From positions 1 through 20,750 of the forward strand of contig SKYZ01000154.1 in the NCBI GenBank assembly GCA_007127625.1: DNA of 20,750 bases. Direction: 5' to 3'. Position 1 is the stretch's first letter; every line of letters starts with the position of its first letter. Positions 14,382 to 20,750 of this stretch are shown piece by piece. The notes under the pieces are model-generated. The model worked only from the letters and a program-made list of their open reading frames with translations, was not told where the DNA came from and did not search any database. Made by a program: the position numbers and the translations under genes. The stretch comes from Aquisalimonas sp. (GTDB lineage: Bacteria > Pseudomonadota > Gammaproteobacteria > Nitrococcales > Aquisalimonadaceae).

Positions 14382-15017
14382 ATGACACAACACCAGGCCC
14401 TGACCGGCTCCAACGACAACCCCGGGGAGCGCCCGAGGCAGCATACCCGCGAATCCGTGCGCGAAGCGGCATTCCGACTGTTCGGGCGCCACGGTTATGA
14501 CGGCGTCTCCATCGACACCATCGCGCGCGCTGTCGGCCTCAGCAAAGGCGCCCTGTACTGGCACTTCGATGGCAAGGAAGCACTTTTCACCGAGTGTCTT
14601 ACCACCCTGAGCGAGCTCTTCCGCGACCACCTCGTTGTCCCCATGGAACAGGCCACAACACCCCGCGAACGGTTGGACTGCTTCTTCCAGGGGGTGGCAT
14701 CGCTGAGCGAGTCGGACGCAGTGGCCGAAGGTATTGCCGGTTACTGGCAGGAGCCCTACAACGAAACCATGAGCCGTTGTTTTCGCGAGCATCTGGAAGG
14801 GCTGGAGGAGTCGATCCGCCGGCCGCTGCAGGCCGCCCTGCAGCCAAGCGACGACGCCGGCGCCCTGCGCCCGGTGGCGGATGCGGAGACCAGCAGCGAG
14901 ACCCTCATGGCGCTCATGGAGGCGATGCTGCTGCCCCTGCGCCGGCGCACACCCGCCCTGCGACGTGCCATCATCGAGGACCTGCGCACCACCATGTTGC
15001 GCGCCTACACTGAGTAA
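14382..15017 (+). CDS. TetR/AcrR-family transcriptional regulator
   Basis: 211 residues. The N-terminal helix-turn-helix is clear: TRESVREAAFRLFGRHGYDGVSIDTIARAVGLSKGALYWHFDGKEALF (22-69), the classic TetR DNA-binding block with SKGALYWHF recognition helix. The C-terminal ligand/dimer domain is variable and not assignable. Start ATG at 14382 is preferred because it begins a normal 21-residue N-terminal tail; an in-frame ATG at 14310 would lie inside the inverted-repeat region. The Shine-Dalgarno is poor (GCAGG close to the ATG). Two 6-8-6 inverted repeats upstream suggest autorepression. gshA lies upstream on the same strand, and the gene converges with the ABC operon, ending 11 bases from it. 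Regulated targets are unknown. Confidence 0.92.
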   Translation: MTQHQALTGSNDNPGERPRQHTRESVREAAFRLFGRHGYDGVSIDTIARAVGLSKGALYWHFDGKEALFTECLTTLSELFRDHLVVPMEQATTPRERLDCFFQGVASLSESDAVAEGIAGYWQEPYNETMSRCFREHLEGLEESIRRPLQAALQPSDDAGALRPVADAETSSETLMALMEAMLLPLRRRTPALRRAIIEDLRTTMLRAYTE

Positions 15018-15028
15018 CTGGCTGCACG

Positions 15029-16216
15029 TTAACGGGTGTAGCCGGTGAGTTCGGCGTAGCCGCGACCATCCGGACCCTCGCGGCCCGACACCCGGACGGC
15101 ACCCTCCCAGTAGCGGAACGCGCCGTCCAGTTCCTGGTGATCGACCACAGCGTCGAGTTCCAGGTCCAGGCCCTCGTCGGGGATGCGCATACGCCAGGCA
15201 ACCGGGTACTCGCCGCCCCGCGGGCTTTGCCAGTGCCGGCGCGCTTCCAGTTCCACATCGTCCAGGTCCAGGACGCGTGAGCCACCGTCGGCATCCACCA
15301 GCAATCCCTTGCTCAGCGGATCAATGGTGCCGTCCTCCCGGCGCAGTTGATAGAACATGATGTCGCGGCCGTCATCGAGCTGCACCGAGAACCAGTCCCA
15401 GCCCACCTGATCCTCGCTCAGAGTGCTGGTGCCCCATTCCCGATCCATCCAGGCATCGCCCGACACGGCATAATGGCGGTCCGCGATGTCGATTCGGCCT
15501 TCCGCGGCCAGGCGGGTGTAGGAGTAATAGCGGGAGGCGTTGCCCGGCAACGGCCCCTTGCGACTGTATCCGGTCTCACCCTGCAGCACCAGTGGCTTGC
15601 TTGGTTCCACCCGCATGGAAACCCCCAGGTCATCGCCGGTGAAGTCCAGGGTCAGCGGCATCATCGACTCACCCTCGCCGGCCATCACCCAGTCCTCGGC
15701 GTGGATGCGGAACGGGTTCGCACGGCTGCCGGCCAGCCCTGCAGCACCGCGCACGAACCGCTCCCGGTGGTGGAACTCCCCGGTCTCGGTATCCGTTACC
15801 GCGAGGTGTGCCATCCAGAGCTGATCGGTGGCCAGGGCGGACTGTCGCTCCGGCATGTCCGGCGCCACATTGAATCGGAACAGCGTCACCTGGAAGCCGA
15901 AGTGACGCCCGCTGTCGTCTTCGACGTTGCCGGTGACATACCACCACTCGTGGCGATACTCGGGGTGCGGCAGATGATCCTCTGGAAAGCGCAATGGCTC
16001 CGGCCCGGTGACCCGTGCGAAGCCCTCGGCGGCGTCCTCACCGGCCAGGGCGCCGGTGACGTCGAACGCCTCCCCCGGCTCCGGGTCCGTGGCCCGCTCG
16101 TCCAGGTACCACAGCACCAGCAGCACCAGCAGGATGGTGGCCGCCAGCAGCCGCACGGCCCCGCGTCGCCCGGAGAAGGCGCGCCGCAGACGGGGGTGGT
16201 GCTGCACATCCGTCAT
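15029..16216 (-). CDS. AttH/CrtC-like lipocalin-domain protein, membrane-anchored
   Basis: 395 residues. A basic N-terminus is followed by one hydrophobic segment (about 23-38), without a lipobox cysteine, so it is likely a signal anchor facing the periplasm. The rest matches the CrtC/AttH lipocalin-like family: HEWWYVTGNVED (89-100), then SGDAWMDREWG and GWDWFSVQLDDG in the middle, and YWEGAVRVSG with GRGYAELTGY at the C-terminus. These W- and E-rich blocks are shared with carotenoid 1,2-hydratases and with the AttH component of AttEFGH-type ABC systems. The gene begins 2 bases after the permease stop, and its Shine-Dalgarno GGAGG lies 7 bases upstream, partly before the permease TAG stop, indicating translational coupling. 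It would work with the ABC transporter as a periplasmic partner; ligand unknown, presumably lipidic. Confidence 0.88.
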   Translation of the reverse strand: MTDVQHHPRLRRAFSGRRGAVRLLAATILLVLLVLWYLDERATDPEPGEAFDVTGALAGEDAAEGFARVTGPEPLRFPEDHLPHPEYRHEWWYVTGNVEDDSGRHFGFQVTLFRFNVAPDMPERQSALATDQLWMAHLAVTDTETGEFHHRERFVRGAAGLAGSRANPFRIHAEDWVMAGEGESMMPLTLDFTGDDLGVSMRVEPSKPLVLQGETGYSRKGPLPGNASRYYSYTRLAAEGRIDIADRHYAVSGDAWMDREWGTSTLSEDQVGWDWFSVQLDDGRDIMFYQLRREDGTIDPLSKGLLVDADGGSRVLDLDDVELEARRHWQSPRGGEYPVAWRMRIPDEGLDLELDAVVDHQELDGAFRYWEGAVRVSGREGPDGRGYAELTGYTR

Positions 16217-16218
16217 TG

Positions 16219-18750
16219 CTACTCCTCCCGTAGCGCCTGGCCGGGCGATGTACGCGCCATGCGCCAGGCGGGATAGAGCCCCGCCGCCACGGCGGCAGCC
16301 ACCGCCAACGCCACCGCCTGCGCCAGGATCCAGGGATCCACCGCCAGGTCCATGGACCAGCCGAAGGAGCGCTGGTTGATCACCAGGATCAGCGCCGCCG
16401 CCAGCCCCAGGCCCAGGGGGATGGCGAACAGGCCACTGAGCAGCCCCACCAGCACGTTCTGCGCCGTCACCAACACGCCAAGCTCCCGCGGTGTCATGCC
16501 GTTGGCGCGCAGCACCGCATACTCCCGGGCGCGCTCCAGGGCCAGCGCCAGCAGCGCGCTCAGCACCCCCGTGACGGCCACCAGGATGGCCAGGATGCGC
16601 AGTACCTGGGTGATGGTGAAGGTCTGGTCGAAGATCTCCAGCGATAGCTCGCGCAGCTCGCGGCTGGAGCGGAACTGCAGATGCTGACCATCCGCGGTGG
16701 CCTGCTGCAGCCGCTCGCGCAGGGCTCCCGTGTCCACGCCGGATGCCGCAAACACGCCGATACTGTCGATGGCCGGATCGTCCCAGTAACGATCATAGGT
16801 CGCCCGGGCCATAATCACTGCCCCCTCGGAGGTGCCGTAATCGTACAGCACCGCCGCCACCGGGAACTCCCTAGGCCCCTCGCCGGTGTCCAGACGCACC
16901 CGGTCCCCGACTGCGAGCTCCCGGTGCCAGGCATACGGTTCCGTGAGGAACACCGCGCCATCCTCCCGGTAGGCCCGCCAGGCCGACTCGGGATCACCGG
17001 CGCGGAAGCTGAAACCGTCCTCCGCCGCCGGCGGGATCTCGAACACCCGCAGCCGCGCGTCATGATCATCGGCGCCCACCCGTACGAACCGCGACCGGGT
17101 GACCAGCTCGATCCCGTCCACGGCCTCAAGCCGCTGTCGCTGCTCGGGCTCCATGGCGCCGCCACCCGGCACGGAGACGTAGATATCCGCATGCAGGGTC
17201 GCATCCAGCCAATCGGCGAAGGTGGTACGGAAGCTGTCCACCATGACGCCGACGCCGATCACCGCCGAGACGGCCACCATCAGTGCAGCGGCGGCAACCC
17301 CCGTACGCGACAGGCTGGCGGCCACGCCGCGGGCGGTCATGCGGCCGATAAAGCCGCCCAGGGCGCCAAGCACCGGCGTCAGTAGACGGGTCACCAGCCA
17401 GAGCAGTGGCGGCACCAGGAAGGCGGCGCCGATGATCAGCGCAAACAGGCCGGCGAAGGGCGCCAGCAGCCCCCGCTCGGTGGCGCCCAGAAGCATGGTG
17501 CCAAGGGCAGCCAGCACCAGTCCGGCCAGGCTCAGCCCCGGCAACCACCGCAGCCGACCACGCTCCAGGTGCGACCGACTCAGCGCCGCCCTGGGCGGAA
17601 TGGCGGTGGCCTCCCGTGCCGGTGCCAGCGCCGCCACCACGGTCATGCCCACACCCAGCAACATGCCGCGCACCAGGGATTCCGGCGCCACGCTGAGCTC
17701 CCGTACCGACAGGACGAAATACAGGTCGTTGATGGTCCGGGTCACCAGGTCCACCAGCACCGTGGCCAGGGTAATGCCCAGGAGCAGACCCAGCATGGTG
17801 CCCACAAGACCAATGACGGCGGCTTCCAGCAGAATCACCCGGAACAGTTCACCCCGGGTGGTGCCAGTGGCGCGCAGCATGCCCATGAGCTGACGGCGCT
17901 GGACCACCGAGAAGGTCATGGTGTTGTAGATCAGGAACGCCCCCACCACCAGCGCCAGCAGGCTGAAAGCCTGGAGGTTGAGCTGGAAGGCGTCGGTCAT
18001 CTGCTCCAGCGCGGCGGCGCGCTGATCGGCTTCCGCGAGCCGGGCGCCCGGCGGCAGCAACGCGTCCACCGTCGCTACCTGATCTTCCGTGAGCACCAGA
18101 TCCACCCGGTCCAGGTGCCCGGTCCGTCCCAGAAGCTCCTGGGCCGCGGCCACGTCCATGATGATCACGTCCTGCAGGCCCACCGCCTCCAGCTCCCGGG
18201 CTGGCTCGAGGCCGGCGAGTACGCGCAGGTCGTGATCCCGCCCGCCGTGACTGACGGTGAAGCTGTCGCCGGGCTCAAGCTCCAGCCACCGCAGATCCTC
18301 GGCCAGCATGACGGCGCCACCGGGGCGTGCCAGGAGATCACCAGCGTCCACCAGCCCGGAGACCGCGCCCACCGCCGGCCGCACGCCGGTTTCCGCGAAC
18401 ACGTCCACACCCAGCACCCGGAGGCTCCGCCGATCATCGCCGGGCAGGCGCACGAACCCTTCCACCACCGGGGCCGCCGGCCGGATGCCGTGGTCCCGTC
18501 GCAACTCCACGTACCACGCCTCGGGAATGCCTTGGGGACCCCCCACCACCTGGTGCGTGGTCTGGCCTGTGAGGGCATCGGTGGACAGGCTGAAGGCGCG
18601 GGAGGCGCTCTGGTTGGCGAGATCCACCGCCACCACCACGGCCACGCCGATGGCCACGCCCAGCAGCGCCAGGCCCAGCTGCCAGGGATGGCGCACCAGG
18701 TAGCGGATACTGGCGCGCAGCAGCAGGGAACGCGGCAGCCCCGCCGCCAT
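16219..18750 (-). CDS. ABC transporter permease, double FtsX domain (AttF/AttG-like)
   Basis: 843 residues with about ten membrane spans. One N-terminal span (about 23-43) is followed by a large periplasmic MacB-type domain (about 50-250). The first FtsX core is at about 255-380, with [26 protein letters not shown] as the cytoplasmic coupling segment. A central membrane pair and a span near 485-503 come next, then a second periplasmic domain (510-700) and a second FtsX core (715-840) with [19 protein letters not shown]. It pairs with the ATPase directly upstream in a complex of the LolCDE/MacB kind, usually moving lipids or peptides out of the membrane or driving periplasmic machines. I use ATG at 18750, which overlaps the ATPase stop as TGATG; a GTG at 18753 is also possible. 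Substrate unknown. Confidence 0.92.
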   Translation of the reverse strand: MAAGLPRSLLLRASIRYLVRHPWQLGLALLGVAIGVAVVVAVDLANQSASRAFSLSTDALTGQTTHQVVGGPQGIPEAWYVELRRDHGIRPAAPVVEGFVRLPGDDRRSLRVLGVDVFAETGVRPAVGAVSGLVDAGDLLARPGGAVMLAEDLRWLELEPGDSFTVSHGGRDHDLRVLAGLEPARELEAVGLQDVIIMDVAAAQELLGRTGHLDRVDLVLTEDQVATVDALLPPGARLAEADQRAAALEQMTDAFQLNLQAFSLLALVVGAFLIYNTMTFSVVQRRQLMGMLRATGTTRGELFRVILLEAAVIGLVGTMLGLLLGITLATVLVDLVTRTINDLYFVLSVRELSVAPESLVRGMLLGVGMTVVAALAPAREATAIPPRAALSRSHLERGRLRWLPGLSLAGLVLAALGTMLLGATERGLLAPFAGLFALIIGAAFLVPPLLWLVTRLLTPVLGALGGFIGRMTARGVAASLSRTGVAAAALMVAVSAVIGVGVMVDSFRTTFADWLDATLHADIYVSVPGGGAMEPEQRQRLEAVDGIELVTRSRFVRVGADDHDARLRVFEIPPAAEDGFSFRAGDPESAWRAYREDGAVFLTEPYAWHRELAVGDRVRLDTGEGPREFPVAAVLYDYGTSEGAVIMARATYDRYWDDPAIDSIGVFAASGVDTGALRERLQQATADGQHLQFRSSRELRELSLEIFDQTFTITQVLRILAILVAVTGVLSALLALALERAREYAVLRANGMTPRELGVLVTAQNVLVGLLSGLFAIPLGLGLAAALILVINQRSFGWSMDLAVDPWILAQAVALAVAAAVAAGLYPAWRMARTSPGQALREE

Positions 18751-19409
18751 CACGCCTGCTCGCCGCCCAGATGGAGAATACGGTCCATGCGCCGGGCCAC
18801 ATCCATGCTGTGGGTGACCAGCACCACAGTCACCTGCCCGTCACCCGTGAGTTCGTCCAGCAGCTCCAGCACCGTCTCCGCGGTGGCGGCATCCAGGGTG
18901 CCCGTGGGCTCGTCGGCCAGCAGCAGCCGCGGCCGGTGCACCAGGGCACGGGCGATGGCGATACGCTGCTGCTCACCACCGGAGAGGGCATCCGGGAAGG
19001 CATCGGCACGGTCCGCCAGACCCACCCGCTGGAGTAGCCCTGTGGCGCGCGCGCGGCCGTCCGCATCGAGTCCGCCGGTCATCTCCAGGGGCATGTGCAG
19101 GTTCTCGGCCACGGTCAGGGTGGGAATCAGGTTGAAGAACTGGAACACGAAGCCGATACGGTGACGGCGGAACAGGGTCCGGTCGCGCTCGTTCAACGCG
19201 GTCAGGTCAGTGTCGCCGATGCGGATGGTACCGGCGTCGGGCAGGTCCATGCCGCCGATAAGATTGAGCAGCGTGGACTTGCCCACGCCGCTGCGCCCCA
19301 CCAGGGCCAGGCGTTCGCCATCGCCGATCCACTCGCTGAAGCCATCCAGCACCACCCGGCGCTGGCCGCCTTCGAGAAATGCGCGGGAGATTCCTTCCAG
19401 ATCAATCAT
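18750..19409 (-). CDS. ABC transporter ATP-binding protein (AttE/LolD-like)
   Basis: 219 residues, a complete single nucleotide-binding domain. Walker A is GRSGVGKST (38-46), the Q-loop is at [14 protein letters not shown] (Q90), the signature LSGGEQQR is at 142-149, Walker B is LLLADEPTG (162-170) and the switch histidine is in VTHSMD (H200). The [14 protein letters not shown] segment is typical of the MacB/LolD group that partners FtsX-type permeases, which fits the next gene. Start ATG overlaps the stop of the upstream small gene (TAATG, 19407-19411), and its own stop overlaps the permease start (TGATG, 18748-18752), so the proteins are translated in series. It is cytoplasmic, energising the AttEFGH-like transporter. 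Confidence 0.95.
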   Translation of the reverse strand: MIDLEGISRAFLEGGQRRVVLDGFSEWIGDGERLALVGRSGVGKSTLLNLIGGMDLPDAGTIRIGDTDLTALNERDRTLFRRHRIGFVFQFFNLIPTLTVAENLHMPLEMTGGLDADGRARATGLLQRVGLADRADAFPDALSGGEQQRIAIARALVHRPRLLLADEPTGTLDAATAETVLELLDELTGDGQVTVVLVTHSMDVARRMDRILHLGGEQA

Positions 19410-19603
19410 TAACGGCTCTCAGTGCGCTCGTGGCCACAACGGCTACAGCGCAGCAGGGTGACCAGTCGCCCCTGGCGCACATCGAATTTCGATTCCGTCA
19501 CCACCTCCCAGCGATGGCGACCGGCCCGGCACAGGGTATCGCCTTCGCTCTTCTTGCGGCGCCGCTGGCGGCGGCGCAGGGGAACCACGTTGTCATCGGT
19601 CAT
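19409..19603 (-). CDS. Small zinc-ribbon-like protein of unknown function, first gene of the ABC operon
   Basis: 64 residues. A very basic patch (RRRQRRRKK, 10-18) precedes a probable metal site: C25-x4-H30 with a tryptophan two residues after the histidine, then C53-x2-C56-G-H58. Between them lies the conserved-looking FDVRQGRLVTLLR strand pair. This is the shape of a one-knuckle zinc ribbon. I do not recognise a named family. The gene is judged real because its stop overlaps the ATPase start in a TAATG junction and its codon use is like its neighbours'. ATG at 19603 is chosen because the domain starts there and AGGT lies upstream; an in-frame ATG at 19714 would give 101 residues but its added part looks noncoding. 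It may bind nucleic acid or tune the operon, but that is inference. Confidence 0.7.
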   Translation of the reverse strand: MTDDNVVPLRRRQRRRKKSEGDTLCRAGRHRWEVVTESKFDVRQGRLVTLLRCSRCGHERTESR

Positions 19604-19759
19604 CCCGGCTACCTGTACAACCTCTGCCAGCCTATTGTGCCGCAGGGTGCGGTCCGCAGTCTCACCTTGAACATCCGGACGAACGGCCCAATGCTGAGCC
19701 GAGGCCAACAACATCCACGATCAGAACTTCTCAACCGATCATCAAACCAGGAGGCATTC
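19604..19759. promoter_or_regulatory. Divergent promoter region between the ABC operon and the SDR gene
   Basis: This 156-base gap must hold promoters in both directions. On the plus strand TTGAAC (19667-19672) is a fair -35, but the -10 at 17 bases (AATGCT, 19690-19695) is weak. On the minus strand CACAAT (19632-19637) is a possible -10 without a clear -35. A small hairpin CCGCA-GGG-TGCGG lies at 19641-19653. No assignment is firm. Confidence 0.35.
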
Positions 19760-20425
19760 ATGGCCAGCACCATCGTTGTCACCGGCGCCAATCGCGGCAT
19801 CGGTCTGGAACTCGCCCGCCAGTGGCAGGCGCGCGGCGACACGGTGATCGGCGTCTGTCGCCGCCCCTCCGAGGAGCTGCAGACCCTGGGCGTGCACATC
19901 ATCGATGGCATCGACGTCAGCGATGACAACAGTCTGCGGCGCCTGCGGGAGGAACTCGACGGCACACGCGTGGACGTGCTCTACAACAACGCGGGCATCC
20001 TCCGCGACGAACACCTGGACGCCATGGACTACGACCGGATCCGTGAGCAGTTCGAGATCAACACCCTGGGTCCCCTGCGCGTGACCACGGCGCTGCTGGA
20101 CCGCATGGCGGAGGGAGGACGCATCGGTCTGATGACCTCCCGCATCGGATCCATTGCCGACAACGACTCCGGCGGACGCTACGGCTACCGCATGAGCAAG
20201 GCGGCACTGAACGCCGCCGGCAAGTCCCTGGCCCTGGACCTGCAGCCCCGCGGCATCGCGGTGGCCATCCTGCATCCGGGTTACGTGCGCACGGAGATGA
20301 CCAACCACAGCGGCCATATCACTCCGGCAGAAGCCGCCGAACGGCTGATTCAGCGCATGGATGAACTGAGCCTGGAGAACACCGGCACCTTCTGGCACTC
20401 CGACGGCTCGGTGCTGCCCTGGTGA
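19760..20425 (+). CDS. Short-chain dehydrogenase/reductase (SDR) family oxidoreductase
   Basis: 221 residues, a compact classical-type SDR acting on NAD(P)(H). The cofactor loop is TGANRGIG (8-15), the NNAG motif is at 76-79, and the catalytic serine region MTSRIGSI is followed by Y143-x3-K147 (YRMSK). After it comes HPGYVRTEMT, the usual PGxxxT segment. GVCRRPSE after the second strand supplies basic residues that favour NADPH. The protein resembles the C-factor/YKL071-like SDR group that lacks an assigned substrate. GGAGG (19750-19754) is 5 bases before the ATG, so the start is secure; upstream in-frame codons are noncoding. It diverges from the zinc-ribbon/ABC operon and converges with a hotdog-fold gene, sharing a palindrome at the stop codons. 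Confidence 0.93.
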   Translation: MASTIVVTGANRGIGLELARQWQARGDTVIGVCRRPSEELQTLGVHIIDGIDVSDDNSLRRLREELDGTRVDVLYNNAGILRDEHLDAMDYDRIREQFEINTLGPLRVTTALLDRMAEGGRIGLMTSRIGSIADNDSGGRYGYRMSKAALNAAGKSLALDLQPRGIAVAILHPGYVRTEMTNHSGHITPAEAAERLIQRMDELSLENTGTFWHSDGSVLPW

Positions 20426-20447
20426 CGGCACCCGGTGCCGTCACCAG
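20419..20447. terminator. Perfect 29-bp palindrome spanning two convergent stop codons
   Basis: A 13-bp stem (20419-20431 with 20435-20447) closes a 3-base loop, CCG. The stop TGA of the SDR gene (20423-20425) lies in one arm and that of the MaoC-like gene (20441-20443, minus strand) in the other, so both genes end in TGG-TGA within the same symmetric sequence. No T-tract is present on either side. It is probably a shared terminator or an mRNA 3'-end stabiliser. Confidence 0.7.
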
Positions 20448-20750
20448 CGGAACAGCACCAGGGCCTCGCCGCTGCAGATCAGCCGGTCGCCCTCGCCGAG
20501 ACACTCGGTGTCCAGGTTCACCAGGGCCTTGTCCGGGCGCAGCCGGGTGATGGTGACCCGGGCGGTGAGTGGCTCGTCCACCCGCGCCGCCGCGTGCACC
20601 TCCATGTGCTGCTTGAGGTAATTGGTGCCGTGCCCCGGCAACTGCTCCCCCAGCAGGCAGGAGAACAGGCCGGCGATCAAGGGCTCCGGGATGGCGTAAC
20701 CCGGTGCCGGGCCGCCGGCAAGTTCCATCCAGGCACGCACGTCAGCGGCG
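20441..20750 (-). CDS. MaoC/PhaJ-like hotdog-fold protein, C-terminal part
   Basis: The gene enters from beyond the right edge; about 102 residues are visible and the frame is open to the end. PEPLIAGLFSCLLGEQLPGHGTNYLKQHMEVHAAARVDEPLTARVTITRLRPDK reads like the hotdog core of R-specific enoyl-CoA hydratases (PhaJ/MaoC): the IAGLFSxLLGxxLPGxGTxYL helix and strand, then the VxVTxLRPDKxxVxLxT strands and a CSGEALVLF end. The catalytic Asp/His of MaoC dehydratases normally sits about 10-15 residues before the visible part and is out of view, so activity cannot be judged. A GTG at 20740 is only an internal valine, not a start. It converges with the SDR gene over 15 bases. An acyl-CoA hydratase or an unassigned hotdog thioesterase are the choices. 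Confidence 0.75.
   Translation of the reverse strand, partial: AADVRAWMELAGGPAPGYAIPEPLIAGLFSCLLGEQLPGHGTNYLKQHMEVHAAARVDEPLTARVTITRLRPDKALVNLDTECLGEGDRLICSGEALVLFRW

Noticed and set aside
17569..19164. Open frame of 531 codons on the plus strand over the permease and ATPase genes
   Set aside because: Antisense to the ABC genes and very rich in His, Gln and Arg; a shadow frame.
1..20750. CRISPR arrays, insertion sequences, tRNA or phage genes
   Set aside because: I looked for spaced direct repeats, transposase motifs, tRNA-like cloverleaf sequence and phage genes and saw none.

Overview
The window is GC-rich, gene-dense bacterial DNA. The protein families, the compact convergent and divergent layout, and a REP element of the GTGGGAGCG...CGCGA type point to a gammaproteobacterium. 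The acidic protein compositions would suit a halophile, perhaps near the Ectothiorhodospiraceae, but that placement is inference. I see no tRNA, rRNA, CRISPR array, insertion sequence or phage gene. The content is mostly chromosomal metabolism: 17 supported protein genes, two of them cut by the window ends. No gene-free gap reaches 300 bases.

Left part (1-5600). The 3' end of an ECHDC3-like crotonase (+) converges on a second crotonase (-). Between them lie an intrinsic terminator and a REP hairpin. The second crotonase follows a class I/II aminotransferase on the same strand. Divergent from these runs a D-2-hydroxyacid dehydrogenase, then a succinate-semialdehyde dehydrogenase (gabD-like), which ends at a 13-bp-stem bidirectional hairpin.

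Middle part (5600-12550). Four genes lie on the minus strand. In transcription order they are a tartrate/isopropylmalate-type dehydrogenase, a class III aminotransferase (GabT-like), a PmtA-like phospholipid N-methyltransferase with its own good promoter and a structured leader, and an AEC-family carrier. GabT-like plus GabD-like would complete GABA to succinate, although the two genes are not in one operon. A solitary sufT diverges from the dehydrogenase and converges on a GNAT acetyltransferase. The acetyltransferase diverges from a zinc-free quinone oxidoreductase of the PIG3 type.

Right part (12550-20750). gshA (glutathione synthesis, step 1) is followed by a TetR regulator. Its presumed promoter carries two inverted repeats of identical 6-8-6 geometry. 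The most system-like region is a tightly coupled minus-strand operon at 15029-19603: a 64-residue zinc-ribbon protein, an ABC ATPase, an 843-residue FtsX/MacB-type permease, and a membrane-anchored CrtC/AttH-type lipocalin protein. This resembles the AttEFGH-type transporters, whose substrate is not established. The small zinc-ribbon gene at its head is the unfamiliar part. A short-chain dehydrogenase diverges from it and converges on a MaoC/PhaJ-like hotdog gene. Those last two genes share a perfect 29-bp palindrome that contains both stop codons.
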